A stretch of DNA of 5,960 nt from Acidobacteriota bacterium (GTDB lineage: Bacteria; Acidobacteriota; UBA6911; JACQSX01), in NCBI GenBank assembly GCA_016199665.1, contig JACQGG010000062.1, positions 1-5,960 on the forward strand. Reading direction: 5' to 3'. Every line of letters starts with the position of its first letter. The first letter of the stretch is position 1. The position numbers and the translations under genes were made by a program. Below, one piece after another: positions 1 through 5,224 of this stretch. The notes under the pieces were generated by a model. It saw nothing but the letters and a program-made list of their open reading frames with translations. It was not told the origin of the DNA and ran no database searches.

Positions 1-17
1 CATTAGATATGACTAAC

Positions 18-104
18 GGGGTCCGATGTCCGATGTCCGGTGTCCGGCCGGGGACGCTGCGGCGGTTCCGGACCCCGGACCCCCGACCCCGGACCCCGGA
101 CCCC
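18..104. repeat. GC-rich heptamer repeat array in two inverted blocks
   Basis: Two blocks of degenerate 7-bp units face each other. The left block (18-45) reads GGGGTCC, GATGTCC, GATGTCC, GGTGTCC. The right block (70-104) holds five units of GGACCCC type, one of them 8 bp and one 6 bp long. Since GGGGTCC is the reverse complement of GGACCCC, the blocks are inverted copies of one unit. Bases 39-47 can pair with 68-76 at eight of nine positions. On the minus strand the right block gives five G-tracts of four or five G separated by 2-3 bases, a canonical quadruplex-type pattern. It begins 12 bp past the stop codon of the minus-strand DUF72 gene, so it would lie in that transcript's 3' end. It is not a CRISPR array, because there are no spacers. 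Whether it ends transcription or is simply an intergenic repeat family cannot be told from this copy. Confidence 0.8.
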
Positions 105-116
105 TGACAGAACTGT

Positions 117-830
117 TCACCTGGCTCTCACCTCATCCAGCATCTGCTGCAGCATCTTTGCAAACTCCGGTCCCTTGCCCTGCTCCTCATGCTTGAAGTA
201 GACAAATGTGTCTTGCCACAGAGCCTGTCGCTGCCGGATGACGGCGGCCCAGCCCTCAATGTCAGATCTGACATACCCTTCATCCCGCAGGCGAAGATAA
301 CCATAGTCGGCGGTGGCCTCCAGCGGAGTGGTCCACTTCTCGCTGTCGGCAATGCACAACGCCACGTTGCGGCCGCGCAGGCGTCCCCACACGTCCTCGG
401 CATGCCAGGAAGGGTGTCTGAATTCGATGGCCACCCGGGCGCCGCGTTGGAGCATCCCCAGAAACTCATCCAACCGCACCAGGTCCTTCTTGAATGATGG
501 AGGAAGCTGGAACAGCAAAACACCGAGCTTGTTCCCCAGGGTTCCTGCAACCTGGCAAAAAACAGTGACAAGGTCCGCGCAGTCTTTGAGTCCCCGCTCG
601 TGGGTGATTCGACGCGGCGCCTTCAAGGTCAGCTTGAATTGTTCCGGGGTTGCGCAGGCCCAGCCGGAAAGGACCTTCTCATTGGGCATGCGGTAAAACG
701 TGTTGTTGATCTCAACCGTGGGAAAGCGCTGTGCATAATAAGGCAGCATCATCGCCGCCGGAATGTCGGCTGGATAGAAATTTCCCTTCCATTCTGGATA
801 ACTGTAACCGGAAGTTCCAATCCAGATCAT
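117..830 (-). CDS. DUF72 (YecE-family) TIM-barrel protein
   Basis: A 237-residue protein of the DUF72/YecE family, predicted cytosolic, whose biochemical role is not settled. Family landmarks appear in order: IGTSGYSYPEWKG at residues 4-16, VEINNTFYR at 39-47, the FKLTLKAPRRITH strand and loop at 65-77, LLFQLPPS at 105-112, EFRHPSW at 136-142, then an ADYGYLRLRDEGY stretch and VYFKHEEQGKGPEFA near the C-terminus. The length is normal and nothing seems to be missing. I start at the ATG at 828-830 because family members begin only a few residues before the IGTSG motif. A TTG at 894-896 would add 22 low-complexity residues. No convincing Shine-Dalgarno precedes the ATG. The gene is divergent from the peroxiredoxin gene, with about 190 bp between them, and ends 12 bp from the heptamer array. 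Confidence 0.93.
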   Translation of the reverse strand: MIWIGTSGYSYPEWKGNFYPADIPAAMMLPYYAQRFPTVEINNTFYRMPNEKVLSGWACATPEQFKLTLKAPRRITHERGLKDCADLVTVFCQVAGTLGNKLGVLLFQLPPSFKKDLVRLDEFLGMLQRGARVAIEFRHPSWHAEDVWGRLRGRNVALCIADSEKWTTPLEATADYGYLRLRDEGYVRSDIEGWAAVIRQRQALWQDTFVYFKHEEQGKGPEFAKMLQQMLDEVRAR

Positions 831-910
831 CGGGTTTGTGGCGGAACTTGAAAACGATGACGACCCGCAGTCGCGGTCTGAAGTACAATACAACAAACTG
901 GGGAGGGTTT

Positions 911-1021
911 ATGGCAGTCGTTGCAAAAAAAGAAGAGATTGGGCCGGGACAGGTAAGAACCGTCGATCTCAGCGAAAAATGCATTGCGACACGGAGTTTT
1001 AACATCATACGGGAGGGAGCG
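911..1021 (+). pseudogene. Rieske-ferredoxin-like N-terminal fragment or in-frame leader of the peroxiredoxin
   Basis: An ATG at 911 follows a strong Shine-Dalgarno, GGGGAGGG at 900-907, and opens 37 codons that run without a stop into the peroxiredoxin ATG at 1022. The peptide includes VAKKEEIGPGQVRTVDL and then EKCIA. By eye this matches the first two strands of small Rieske [2Fe-2S] ferredoxins, which typically read VAK..EIPPGQ..TVEV.GK.IALFNV. The cluster-binding CxH and CxxH motifs are absent, so it cannot be a working Rieske protein. Two readings are open. It may be a leftover of a deleted Rieske gene that stays in frame by chance. Or it may be a second translation start giving a longer peroxiredoxin, although this would bury the signal peptide about 40 residues in. 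The resemblance is judged without alignment software. Confidence 0.4.
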
Positions 1022-1603
1022 ATGACACAAAGAAATGCAGTCTGGTTGGTCGTTTCTGCAGTTGCCTGGACTTTGCTGTCGGTCCAGAGCCGCGCACTGG
1101 TGGCGCAGGCCTTGCCGATCGGCGCGCAGTCTCCAGCGACGGGCGGCTCCACAAAAACGCTCAAGGTCGGCGACGCGGCGCCTGATTTTGAGCTTCCCGA
1201 TCAGAATGGGAAGATGGTCCGGCTCAGCAGCTTCAAAGGGAAGCGGAACGTCGTGCTTGCCTTCTACGTTTTGGCATTTACTTCCGGTTGAACGACGGAA
1301 ATGAAGGCATATCAGGCTGACATGCCACACTTCGACCAGAATAATAGCCAGGTACTTGGAATCAGCATCGACACGGTGCCTTCCCAGAGGAATTTCGCTG
1401 AAAAAGAGGGGATTAAATTCCCGCTGCTCAGCGATTTTTACAAGAAAGTAAGCCGTACCTACGGCGTCCTGGATGAGGACAAGGGTTATGATAATCGAAC
1501 GACGTTGGTAGTCGACAAGCAGGGCATCATTCAGCGCATCGACGCCGGCAGTCAGGCGCTCAGCATTGCAGGCGCGAAGGAAGCCTGCGGCATGTTGAAG
1601 TAA
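1022..1603 (+). CDS. Selenocysteine-containing secreted peroxiredoxin (AhpC/TSA family), TGA at codon 90 read as Sec
   Basis: A 193-residue thioredoxin-fold peroxidase, expected to reduce hydroperoxides outside the cytoplasm. Residues 1-30 look like a signal peptide (MTQRN, then a hydrophobic run AVWLVVSAVAWTLLSV). The redoxin domain runs from about KVGDAAPDFELPDQNG (48-63) to the end. The strand VVLAFYVLAFTSG (77-89) leads into TGA at 1289-1291, then TTEMKAYQ (91-98). In cysteine homologues this position is the peroxidatic Cys (FT.GCTTE). The frame is open on both sides and the downstream half is typical redoxin: VLGISIDTVPSQRNFAEKEG, FPLLSDF, TYGV, and NRTTLVVDKQG carrying the conserved Arg159. 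T87 of the PxxxTxxC signature is kept, but its Pro is Val83. The only Cys is C189, in EACGMLK at the C-terminus, a candidate resolving residue. The start has a strong GGGAGGG site at 1011-1017. A SECIS-like hairpin follows the TGA. Alternatives are a nonsense mutation or an error in a Cys codon (TGC/TGT to TGA), which the hairpin makes less likely. Confidence 0.85.
1286..1337 (+). promoter_or_regulatory. Predicted bacterial SECIS hairpin for Sec insertion at codon 90
   Basis: The RNA around and after the UGA folds into an extended hairpin. The base is GGUUGAA (1286-1292, containing the UGA) against UUCGACC (1331-1337), seven pairs including one G-U. An asymmetric internal loop follows. The upper stem is GGCAU (1306-1310) against AUGCC (1322-1326), then one A/C mismatch, then UCA (1312-1314) against UGA (1318-1320), closed by a GGC triloop at 1315-1317. 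There are 23 nt between the UGA and the apical loop, and the loop begins with G. Known bacterial SECIS elements sit within the coding region just after the UGA, with an apical loop about 16-37 nt away and a G among its first bases, where SelB binds. This one fits. The pairing was found by hand, without energy calculation or covariation. Confidence 0.68.
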
Positions 1604-1651
1604 CGCCGTCCGAAATAATCTGCGATTCTTGATTTTGTGATTTGCGATCTG

Positions 1652-1679
1652 CAGTTTGCCTGGAGATCCCGGCAAACTG
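1652..1679 (+). terminator. Hairpin after the peroxiredoxin gene, possible weak terminator
   Basis: CAGTTTGCC (1652-1660) and GGCAAACTG (1671-1679) form a perfect 9-bp inverted repeat with a 10-base loop that can close further through GG/CC. It lies about 50 bp after the peroxiredoxin stop. The downstream strand continues as a C- and T-rich run (TCAGCCTCTTCCTT), not a clean T-tract, so it is at best a weak intrinsic terminator. It could also be a processing or mRNA-stabilising hairpin. Confidence 0.45.
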
Positions 1680-1755
1680 TCAGCCTCTTCCTTGATTCGC
1701 TGCGTTCTCCCTCCGCCCGCTCAGGCGGTGTGACAATGCCCAGCCGCGCACGTCA

Positions 1756-1795
1756 GCAGGTGAACTCCTGCGGAGGGTCCGCACGCTCACCGTGC
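1756..1795. other. Cluster of overlapping short inverted repeats in the spacer before the YihY-family gene
   Basis: Three small hairpins overlap. GCAGG (1756-1760) pairs with CCTGC (1767-1771), GCGGA (1770-1774) with TCCGC (1778-1782), and GCACG (1781-1785) with CGTGC (1791-1795). Neighbouring stems share bases, so not all can form together. The surrounding 266-bp spacer (1604-1869) shows no coding signal that I trust. The cluster may be a degraded intergenic repeat or leader structure. I cannot assign a function. Confidence 0.3.
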
Positions 1796-1869
1796 TGGCT
1801 CCTGATTTTTGTCGCACGTTTTGAGGCGCGCGGCCTCACTCTACCATTCGAGCAAAGAAGGAGAGCCTG

Positions 1870-2751
1870 ATGCTTGACGCTTTGTTTGCAAGAGTCAGCA
1901 AGAAAATCGACACATCTTTTCCGCTCTTCCGATATCTGGTCCTGCAGACTGAAACCCATGCTTTCTGCGGATCCCTCGCCTTCTTTGCGCTGCTCGGGTT
2001 TTATCCCTTCAGCTTTCTGCTCCTGTCTCTGGCAAAGTACGCTTTGCACTGGAACACAGCCTTTGAGGTCATTATCTACGCACTGAAAGACTACTACCCG
2101 ACCGGACAGGATTTCCTGGTAAGAAACCTGCAGGTCTCCGTAGCCCAGTACGGAAGGAAGGTCCAACCCCAATCCGTCGCGTGGGTTCTCCTGGGGGCGG
2201 CGGGATTCTTCATCCCGCTGGAGTCTGCGTTTAACCGGCTCTGGAAATTTCCGCAGGATCGCGCCTACTGGAAAAATCAACTGGTCGGATTCCTGCTCAC
2301 CGTCACCTGCAGCATCTTGGCGGTCGCCTTCGTGCTGTTGACGGCACTCCTTCACTCGGCGATATCCGGGATAGCGGGCCCGGGCGTGCTCACGAATGCC
2401 CTGCGATACACGGCCTTAAAAGCTTCGGCGATCCTTTTCTCAATCTCTGCGATCTTTCTGTTTTACAAATTTCTGCCGAACGGCAAGGTACGCCCCGCCG
2501 ACGTGCTGCCCGCGGCGCTGCTGGCCGGAATTCTTGCCGAAGCGATCCGGTGGGTGTACCTGTTTATCCTCCCGTTTCTTCAGGTCCAGAGAACACAGGG
2601 ACCTTATTACATTTCAATCAGCTTCGCCTTGCTGGCTTACGTTGAGGCCTTCGTGCTTTTGGGAGGGGCGTTTCTGGCCACCGGCTCTGAGCGCTACCCT
2701 TGGCTGTCGCTCAAGCGCCGGCGCCCCGCCCCAGCCTCCAACTCGGCATAG
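1870..2751 (+). CDS. YihY/BrkB-family inner-membrane protein
   Basis: A 293-residue integral membrane protein of the YihY/virulence factor BrkB family (once labelled ribonuclease BN), whose molecular function is unknown. Six hydrophobic segments fit the family: about 33-58, 103-118, 137-161, 182-202, 211-236 and 246-270. Family motifs include the ALLGFYPFSF stretch in the first segment, ESAFNRLWKFP at 118-128, FYKFLPNGKVRPADVLPAAL at 198-217 and the GPYYISISFALLAYVEAFVLL stretch starting at residue 244. The C-terminus is basic and probably cytoplasmic (LKRRRPAPAS). Length and order match full-length members. The start is well supported by AAGGAG at 1858-1863, six bases before the ATG. Its last 58 bp overlap the end of the convergent minus-strand gene. 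Confidence 0.93.
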   Translation: MLDALFARVSKKIDTSFPLFRYLVLQTETHAFCGSLAFFALLGFYPFSFLLLSLAKYALHWNTAFEVIIYALKDYYPTGQDFLVRNLQVSVAQYGRKVQPQSVAWVLLGAAGFFIPLESAFNRLWKFPQDRAYWKNQLVGFLLTVTCSILAVAFVLLTALLHSAISGIAGPGVLTNALRYTALKASAILFSISAIFLFYKFLPNGKVRPADVLPAALLAGILAEAIRWVYLFILPFLQVQRTQGPYYISISFALLAYVEAFVLLGGAFLATGSERYPWLSLKRRRPAPASNSA

Positions 2752-3419
2752 TAACGCTTTGTTCTTCCCAGCTTTTCAAGGAATCCGAGAAGGAAAAAAA
2801 AAGCTGCCACGACAAGAAACGCGGCCAACCGCGCACCAGCCAGTGCGGCGCCCGCCAGTCCCAGCCGGCTGCCGAGCCGCCACATAATCCAGCCAGCCAG
2901 CTCTGAGGGGACAATGCTCCAGAGAGCCACATAAAACCAGGCCCAGTCAGAGCCTTCGGTATCTGTCCAGCGGCGCGCCCGGGGTGTCCAGCCCAGCCAT
3001 GTTCCCAGGACAACCGCGCATGCCAGCGGATAGTACAACCCTGCATACAACTGGCCGATTCTCCAGACACCGGTGGTCGCAGCGACGACCAGGCCGATCA
3101 AGTTCAGAGTAAACGGCACCAGCAAATCGATCCAGGCGGCGGTATAGCAGGCCACCCGGTAAGGGAGATTCGCCTGGCGCACTCCGAAATGGGTGATGTA
3201 CGGGCGAAGTTCAACACCCGGGAGCCGGCCACAAAATCCACGCCAGACGCAGATCGCGACCACAACCGCCAGCCAGATCCAGTGACGCCGATCCGGACCG
3301 TGCAGGAACAGCGCGTAAGTCAAGTGCCCGGGAAGGATGAAGAAGACCCAGATCCAGATCGGGACGTGCAGCGCGCGATAATAAATCTTGTTGCGCTCGC
3401 GATGAACAACGCTTCTCAT
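2694..3419 (-). CDS. Uncharacterised multi-pass membrane protein
   Basis: A 241-residue protein that I do not recognise. It is strongly hydrophobic and has about six predicted membrane segments: around residues 19-40, 46-62, 88-114, 121-143, 159-180 and 185-215. A basic N-terminus (MRSVVHRERNK) precedes the first. The loops carry charged runs such as TPRARRWTDTEGSDW (145-159), and the C-terminus is a charged tail (EKLGRTKRYYAELEAG). The many Trp and Tyr residues near segment ends are usual for a real membrane protein, which favours this strand over short plus-strand frames in the region. The ATG at 3417-3419 lacks a clear Shine-Dalgarno, and an AT-rich patch upstream (3421-3460) may hold its promoter. 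It converges with the YihY-family gene and overlaps its 3' end by 58 bp. The sequence gives no enzymatic motif. Confidence 0.72.
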   Translation of the reverse strand: MRSVVHRERNKIYYRALHVPIWIWVFFILPGHLTYALFLHGPDRRHWIWLAVVVAICVWRGFCGRLPGVELRPYITHFGVRQANLPYRVACYTAAWIDLLVPFTLNLIGLVVAATTGVWRIGQLYAGLYYPLACAVVLGTWLGWTPRARRWTDTEGSDWAWFYVALWSIVPSELAGWIMWRLGSRLGLAGAALAGARLAAFLVVAAFFFLLGFLEKLGRTKRYYAELEAGAGRRRLSDSQG

Positions 3420-3428
3420 GAATTATGA

Positions 3429-3926
3429 ATGAAGAATTCGCAAAAAATAAAATATTTCATCACTGCGTCGGTGCGAAAACAAGCGGACAATATCAACCGT
3501 CGAATTTCTTGTCTACATCCCACATTCCACGGGATGGATCTTGAGGCCCGCTTTCGCGAAGCCGATGAAAAACTCAAGCAGGCGACTTCTACCGGCCAGA
3601 TTTTCGGAATCATTGCGCAGGCGCTTGTGGAGCTGGAGGACTCACACACGTTTTTTGTTCCGCCGTCGCGGGCAGCGCGCATCGATTACGGCTGGCAGAT
3701 GCAGATGATCGGAGACCGCTGCTATGTCGTGGCCGTCAGACCGGGAAGCGATGCAGAAAGCAAAGGCCTCATGGTGGGAGATCTCGTCCGCTCGGTGGAT
3801 GGTAACCCACCAACTCGGGACACGTTTTGGAAAATCCGGTACTTCTACTATACGCTCCGACCCCAACCGGCAATAGAGATGGAGGTACGATGGAATCGGG
3901 GTACGTACTGCTACACAGCATCTTGA
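3429..3926 (+). pseudogene. Truncated S41-type (C-terminal processing) peptidase remnant with PDZ region
   Basis: The 165-codon frame resembles the N-terminal part of S41/tricorn-like peptidases. It has PTFHGMDLEARFREADEKLK (31-50), the helix GQIFGIIAQALVELEDSHTFF (from residue 56), YGWQMQMIGDRCYVVAV (87-103), then a PDZ-like stretch PGSDAESKGLMVGDLVRSVD (105-124). Similarity fades near residue 154 and the frame stops at 3926, before any S41 catalytic Ser/Lys domain. There is no signal peptide or earlier N-terminal region either, and the ATG at 3429 has no good ribosome-binding site. I infer a gene that has lost both ends. The C-terminal break coincides with the start of the accessory genes, so a recombination junction probably lies around 3890-3960. 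A short expressed PDZ protein is possible but less likely. Confidence 0.65.
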
Positions 3927-3962
3927 GATGGTGGAGAGTTTGGGTGACGTCCAGGTTTCGCC

Positions 3963-4412
3963 ATGTTTATCCTGATCAACACAAACGTACTGCGTAAGGC
4001 AATGGATGATATCGCCGCCAAGAAGGGCGACTTTACGCTGTTTGCGCTGATCATGCCGGCTGACGCCCCTGGTGCGTGGGACCTTGTTGTCTCCGCTCCT
4101 TGGCTTGAGGGCAGGAAACTTAAAGCCCCAAGCGAGTTTGTCCAGTTGCTCGCTCAGTCGATCGGCGAAGGGTCACTCCGCCAATTCTCCCGAGTCGCAA
4201 CAGTCGATAGCGACGCCGACATTGTTAAATTCATTCTCGCAAACCTTCCAGTCGAGAAGGGTGAAGGTGAACTCCGGGTTCAAAGTTCTGATCTTGTCGG
4301 CCTCCAAATCGACGAAGCCATCATCTTCCGAGCCAAGAAACCGAAGACCAATTTTGCGGGGCTGCCCAGCAAAGCGCTCCAGCCGTCGGCGCAAAAGACG
4401 CGCCGCGGCTGA
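3963..4412 (+). CDS. Conserved-looking hypothetical protein, 149 aa
   Basis: I cannot assign a named family. The protein is soluble, with no signal peptide and no membrane segment. It looks like a compact alpha/beta domain of about 125 residues: an N-terminal helix (LRKAMDDIAAKKG, 10-22), a strand (FTLFALIM, 24-31), WDLVVSAPWLEG (39-50), a long helix (EFVQLLAQSIGEGSLRQF, 58-75), a strand and helix with DADIVKFILANLP (84-96), and a final part QSSDLVGLQIDEAIIFRAKK (107-126). The last 20 residues are basic and probably disordered. The ATG at 3963 is the only good start, since an in-frame TGA lies at 3945, but it has no clear Shine-Dalgarno. It sits between the peptidase remnant and the toxin-antitoxin pair. 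It may be a cargo gene of the accessory region. Confidence 0.7.
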   Translation: MFILINTNVLRKAMDDIAAKKGDFTLFALIMPADAPGAWDLVVSAPWLEGRKLKAPSEFVQLLAQSIGEGSLRQFSRVATVDSDADIVKFILANLPVEKGEGELRVQSSDLVGLQIDEAIIFRAKKPKTNFAGLPSKALQPSAQKTRRG

Positions 4413-4470
4413 GCGCCGGCCGTTGTTGGACAGCTTGCGTATGGCGCACAGGAGAGGATGGGCGGGCGTG

Positions 4471-4479
4471 TGATAGAAT
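4471..4479 (+). promoter_or_regulatory. Extended -10 promoter of the toxin-antitoxin operon
   Basis: TGATAGAAT matches an extended -10 element: TGn directly before TAGAAT, five of six against TATAAT. No good -35 lies 16-18 bp upstream, as is common for extended -10 promoters. Transcription would start at about 4486-4487, leaving a leader of only about 11 nt before the antitoxin ATG at 4498. Confidence 0.5.
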
Positions 4480-4497
4480 ACCGCATGGTGAGCATTG

Positions 4498-4689
4498 ATG
4501 CCTGAGACTAGGCACATCAAAGAACAGGCGCGGCGGCTTGTCGACGAGTTGCCGGAGGATACGACGTGGGCCGACCTCGCGCGGCTGGTCATCGAGCGGC
4601 AGCGTGTCGAGGAAGGGATTGCCGATCTAGACACCGGTATCACATGGACCAGTAACGAGATCCGAGACAAACTCAGCATCCCGAAATGA
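4498..4689 (+). CDS. Antitoxin of a type II toxin-antitoxin module
   Basis: A 63-residue acidic, helix-rich protein, expected to bind and neutralise the toxin encoded just downstream and probably to repress the operon. It carries the pattern KEQARRLVDELPEDTTWADL (8-27), followed by a helix with VIERQRVEEGIADLDTGI (31-48) and a C-terminal NEIRDKL. This LPED.TW..L...I..R..IE.G..D...G layout is typical of small antitoxins paired with ParE/RelE-fold toxins. The start is either the ATG at 4498 or the TTG at 4495, and the leader is too short for a strong Shine-Dalgarno. The stop codon overlaps the toxin start as ATGA at 4686-4689, which implies translational coupling. The six-codon frame ATG 4485 to TGA 4505 overlaps its start. 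Confidence 0.85.
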   Translation: MPETRHIKEQARRLVDELPEDTTWADLARLVIERQRVEEGIADLDTGITWTSNEIRDKLSIPK

Positions 4690-4973
4690 GGGTTGTCTGG
4701 TCGAACCGGGCGCTGCGATCCCTCGCCGATATCCAGAGCCACATTTCGATCGACTCCGAGGAGGCCGCGCACCGTACGGTTGATCGGATACTGAAACGCG
4801 GTGATCAGCTGGCGGCATTCCCGCAACTCGGGCGGGTGGTTACCCGGTACACGCAAGCCGGTATTCGCGAGCTGGTGGAGGCGCCCTACCGCATCGTGTA
4901 TCGAGTTCGCGGCGAAGCAGTGGAAGTCATCGACGTTTTCCACTCGGCGCAGTTGCCGCCATGGGAGCGCTAA
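4686..4973 (+). CDS. ParE/RelE-fold toxin
   Basis: A 95-residue toxin of the RelE/ParE superfamily. The pattern is clear: MRVVWSNRALRSLADIQSHI (1-20), the helix AAHRTVDRILKRGDQLAAFP (27-46), LGRVV (48-52), IRELVEAPYRIVYRVRGEAV (60-79), then EVIDVFHSAQ (80-89). The R-L-APYRIVYRV strand is the family's core, and the overall form is closer to ParE (gyrase-targeting) than to mRNA-cleaving RelE, though target cannot be settled by sequence alone. The length is normal and the gene looks intact. It overlaps the antitoxin by 4 bp and shares its promoter. Its stop codon lies inside the left GCTAA copy that flanks the 98-bp palindrome. Such pairs commonly stabilise mobile or accessory DNA. Confidence 0.9.
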   Translation: MRVVWSNRALRSLADIQSHISIDSEEAAHRTVDRILKRGDQLAAFPQLGRVVTRYTQAGIRELVEAPYRIVYRVRGEAVEVIDVFHSAQLPPWER

Positions 4974-4974
4974 T

Positions 4975-5072
4975 CCAAGTTCGTCACAGAGCCGCGCGCG
5001 TACGCAAGCGGCGCGCTAACTCATTGAAATTCCGCGCCGCTCCTGACGGTCGCGGTTCGGTGACGAACTTGG
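4975..5072. repeat. 98-bp long imperfect palindrome with perfect 13-bp terminal inverted repeats (MITE-like)
   Basis: CCAAGTTCGTCAC (4975-4987) is the exact reverse complement of GTGACGAACTTGG (5060-5072). Inside it, AGCGGCGCG (5007-5015) pairs perfectly with CGCGCCGCT (5033-5041) around a 17-base loop. The connecting arms (4988-5006 and 5042-5059) also pair at about 12 of 18 positions, counting one G-T, with one extra base on the left arm. The whole element is therefore one long hairpin. GCTAA occurs at 4969-4973 and 5073-5077, as a candidate target duplication (one base offset on the left), and again in the loop at 5015-5019. It contains no ORF. A small non-autonomous element is my first reading. 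A bidirectional terminator for the toxin gene or a recombination site are alternatives. Confidence 0.7.
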
Positions 5073-5224
5073 GCTAACGCGGTGATGGCAGTCTATGGCT
5101 ACGACGCCATCCAGAGGACGTTCGCGAGTTCGGCCTCCCAGTGCGCGGGAGCAAACGCCTGCTCGACGGCTCGCCAGAACCAACTTGCCTGAGCCTATGC
5201 GGGCATCAGCCAACGCCCGATCAG

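Noticed and set aside
18..104. A CRISPR array
   Set aside because: The repeats are 7 bp, contiguous, and have no spacers.
1022..1291. A short 89-aa redoxin ORF ending at TGA, plus a separate 100-aa ORF from 1301, as two genes or a pseudogene
   Set aside because: The TGA sits at the catalytic Cys, both halves are in the same frame and well conserved, 1301 has no good RBS, and a SECIS-like hairpin follows.
827..1675. A 282-aa minus-strand ORF across the peroxiredoxin gene
   Set aside because: It is antisense to a motif-rich redoxin gene, with no recognisable domain and no RBS.
3891..3998. A small plus-strand frame reading MESGYVLLHSILRWW, as a continuation of the S41 gene after a frameshift
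   Set aside because: The translation does not resemble the S41 region expected after the PDZ domain, and no RBS was seen.
4173..4943. A 256-aa minus-strand ORF across the hypothetical gene and TA pair
   Set aside because: It is antisense to the clearly recognisable antitoxin and toxin genes and resembles no protein.
4969..5080. An integron attC site
   Set aside because: The folded shape and the nearby TA cassette are suggestive, but attC needs RYYYAAC at the left and GTTRRRY at the right. Here both flanks read GCTAA in the same orientation and no GTTRRRY closes the palindrome.
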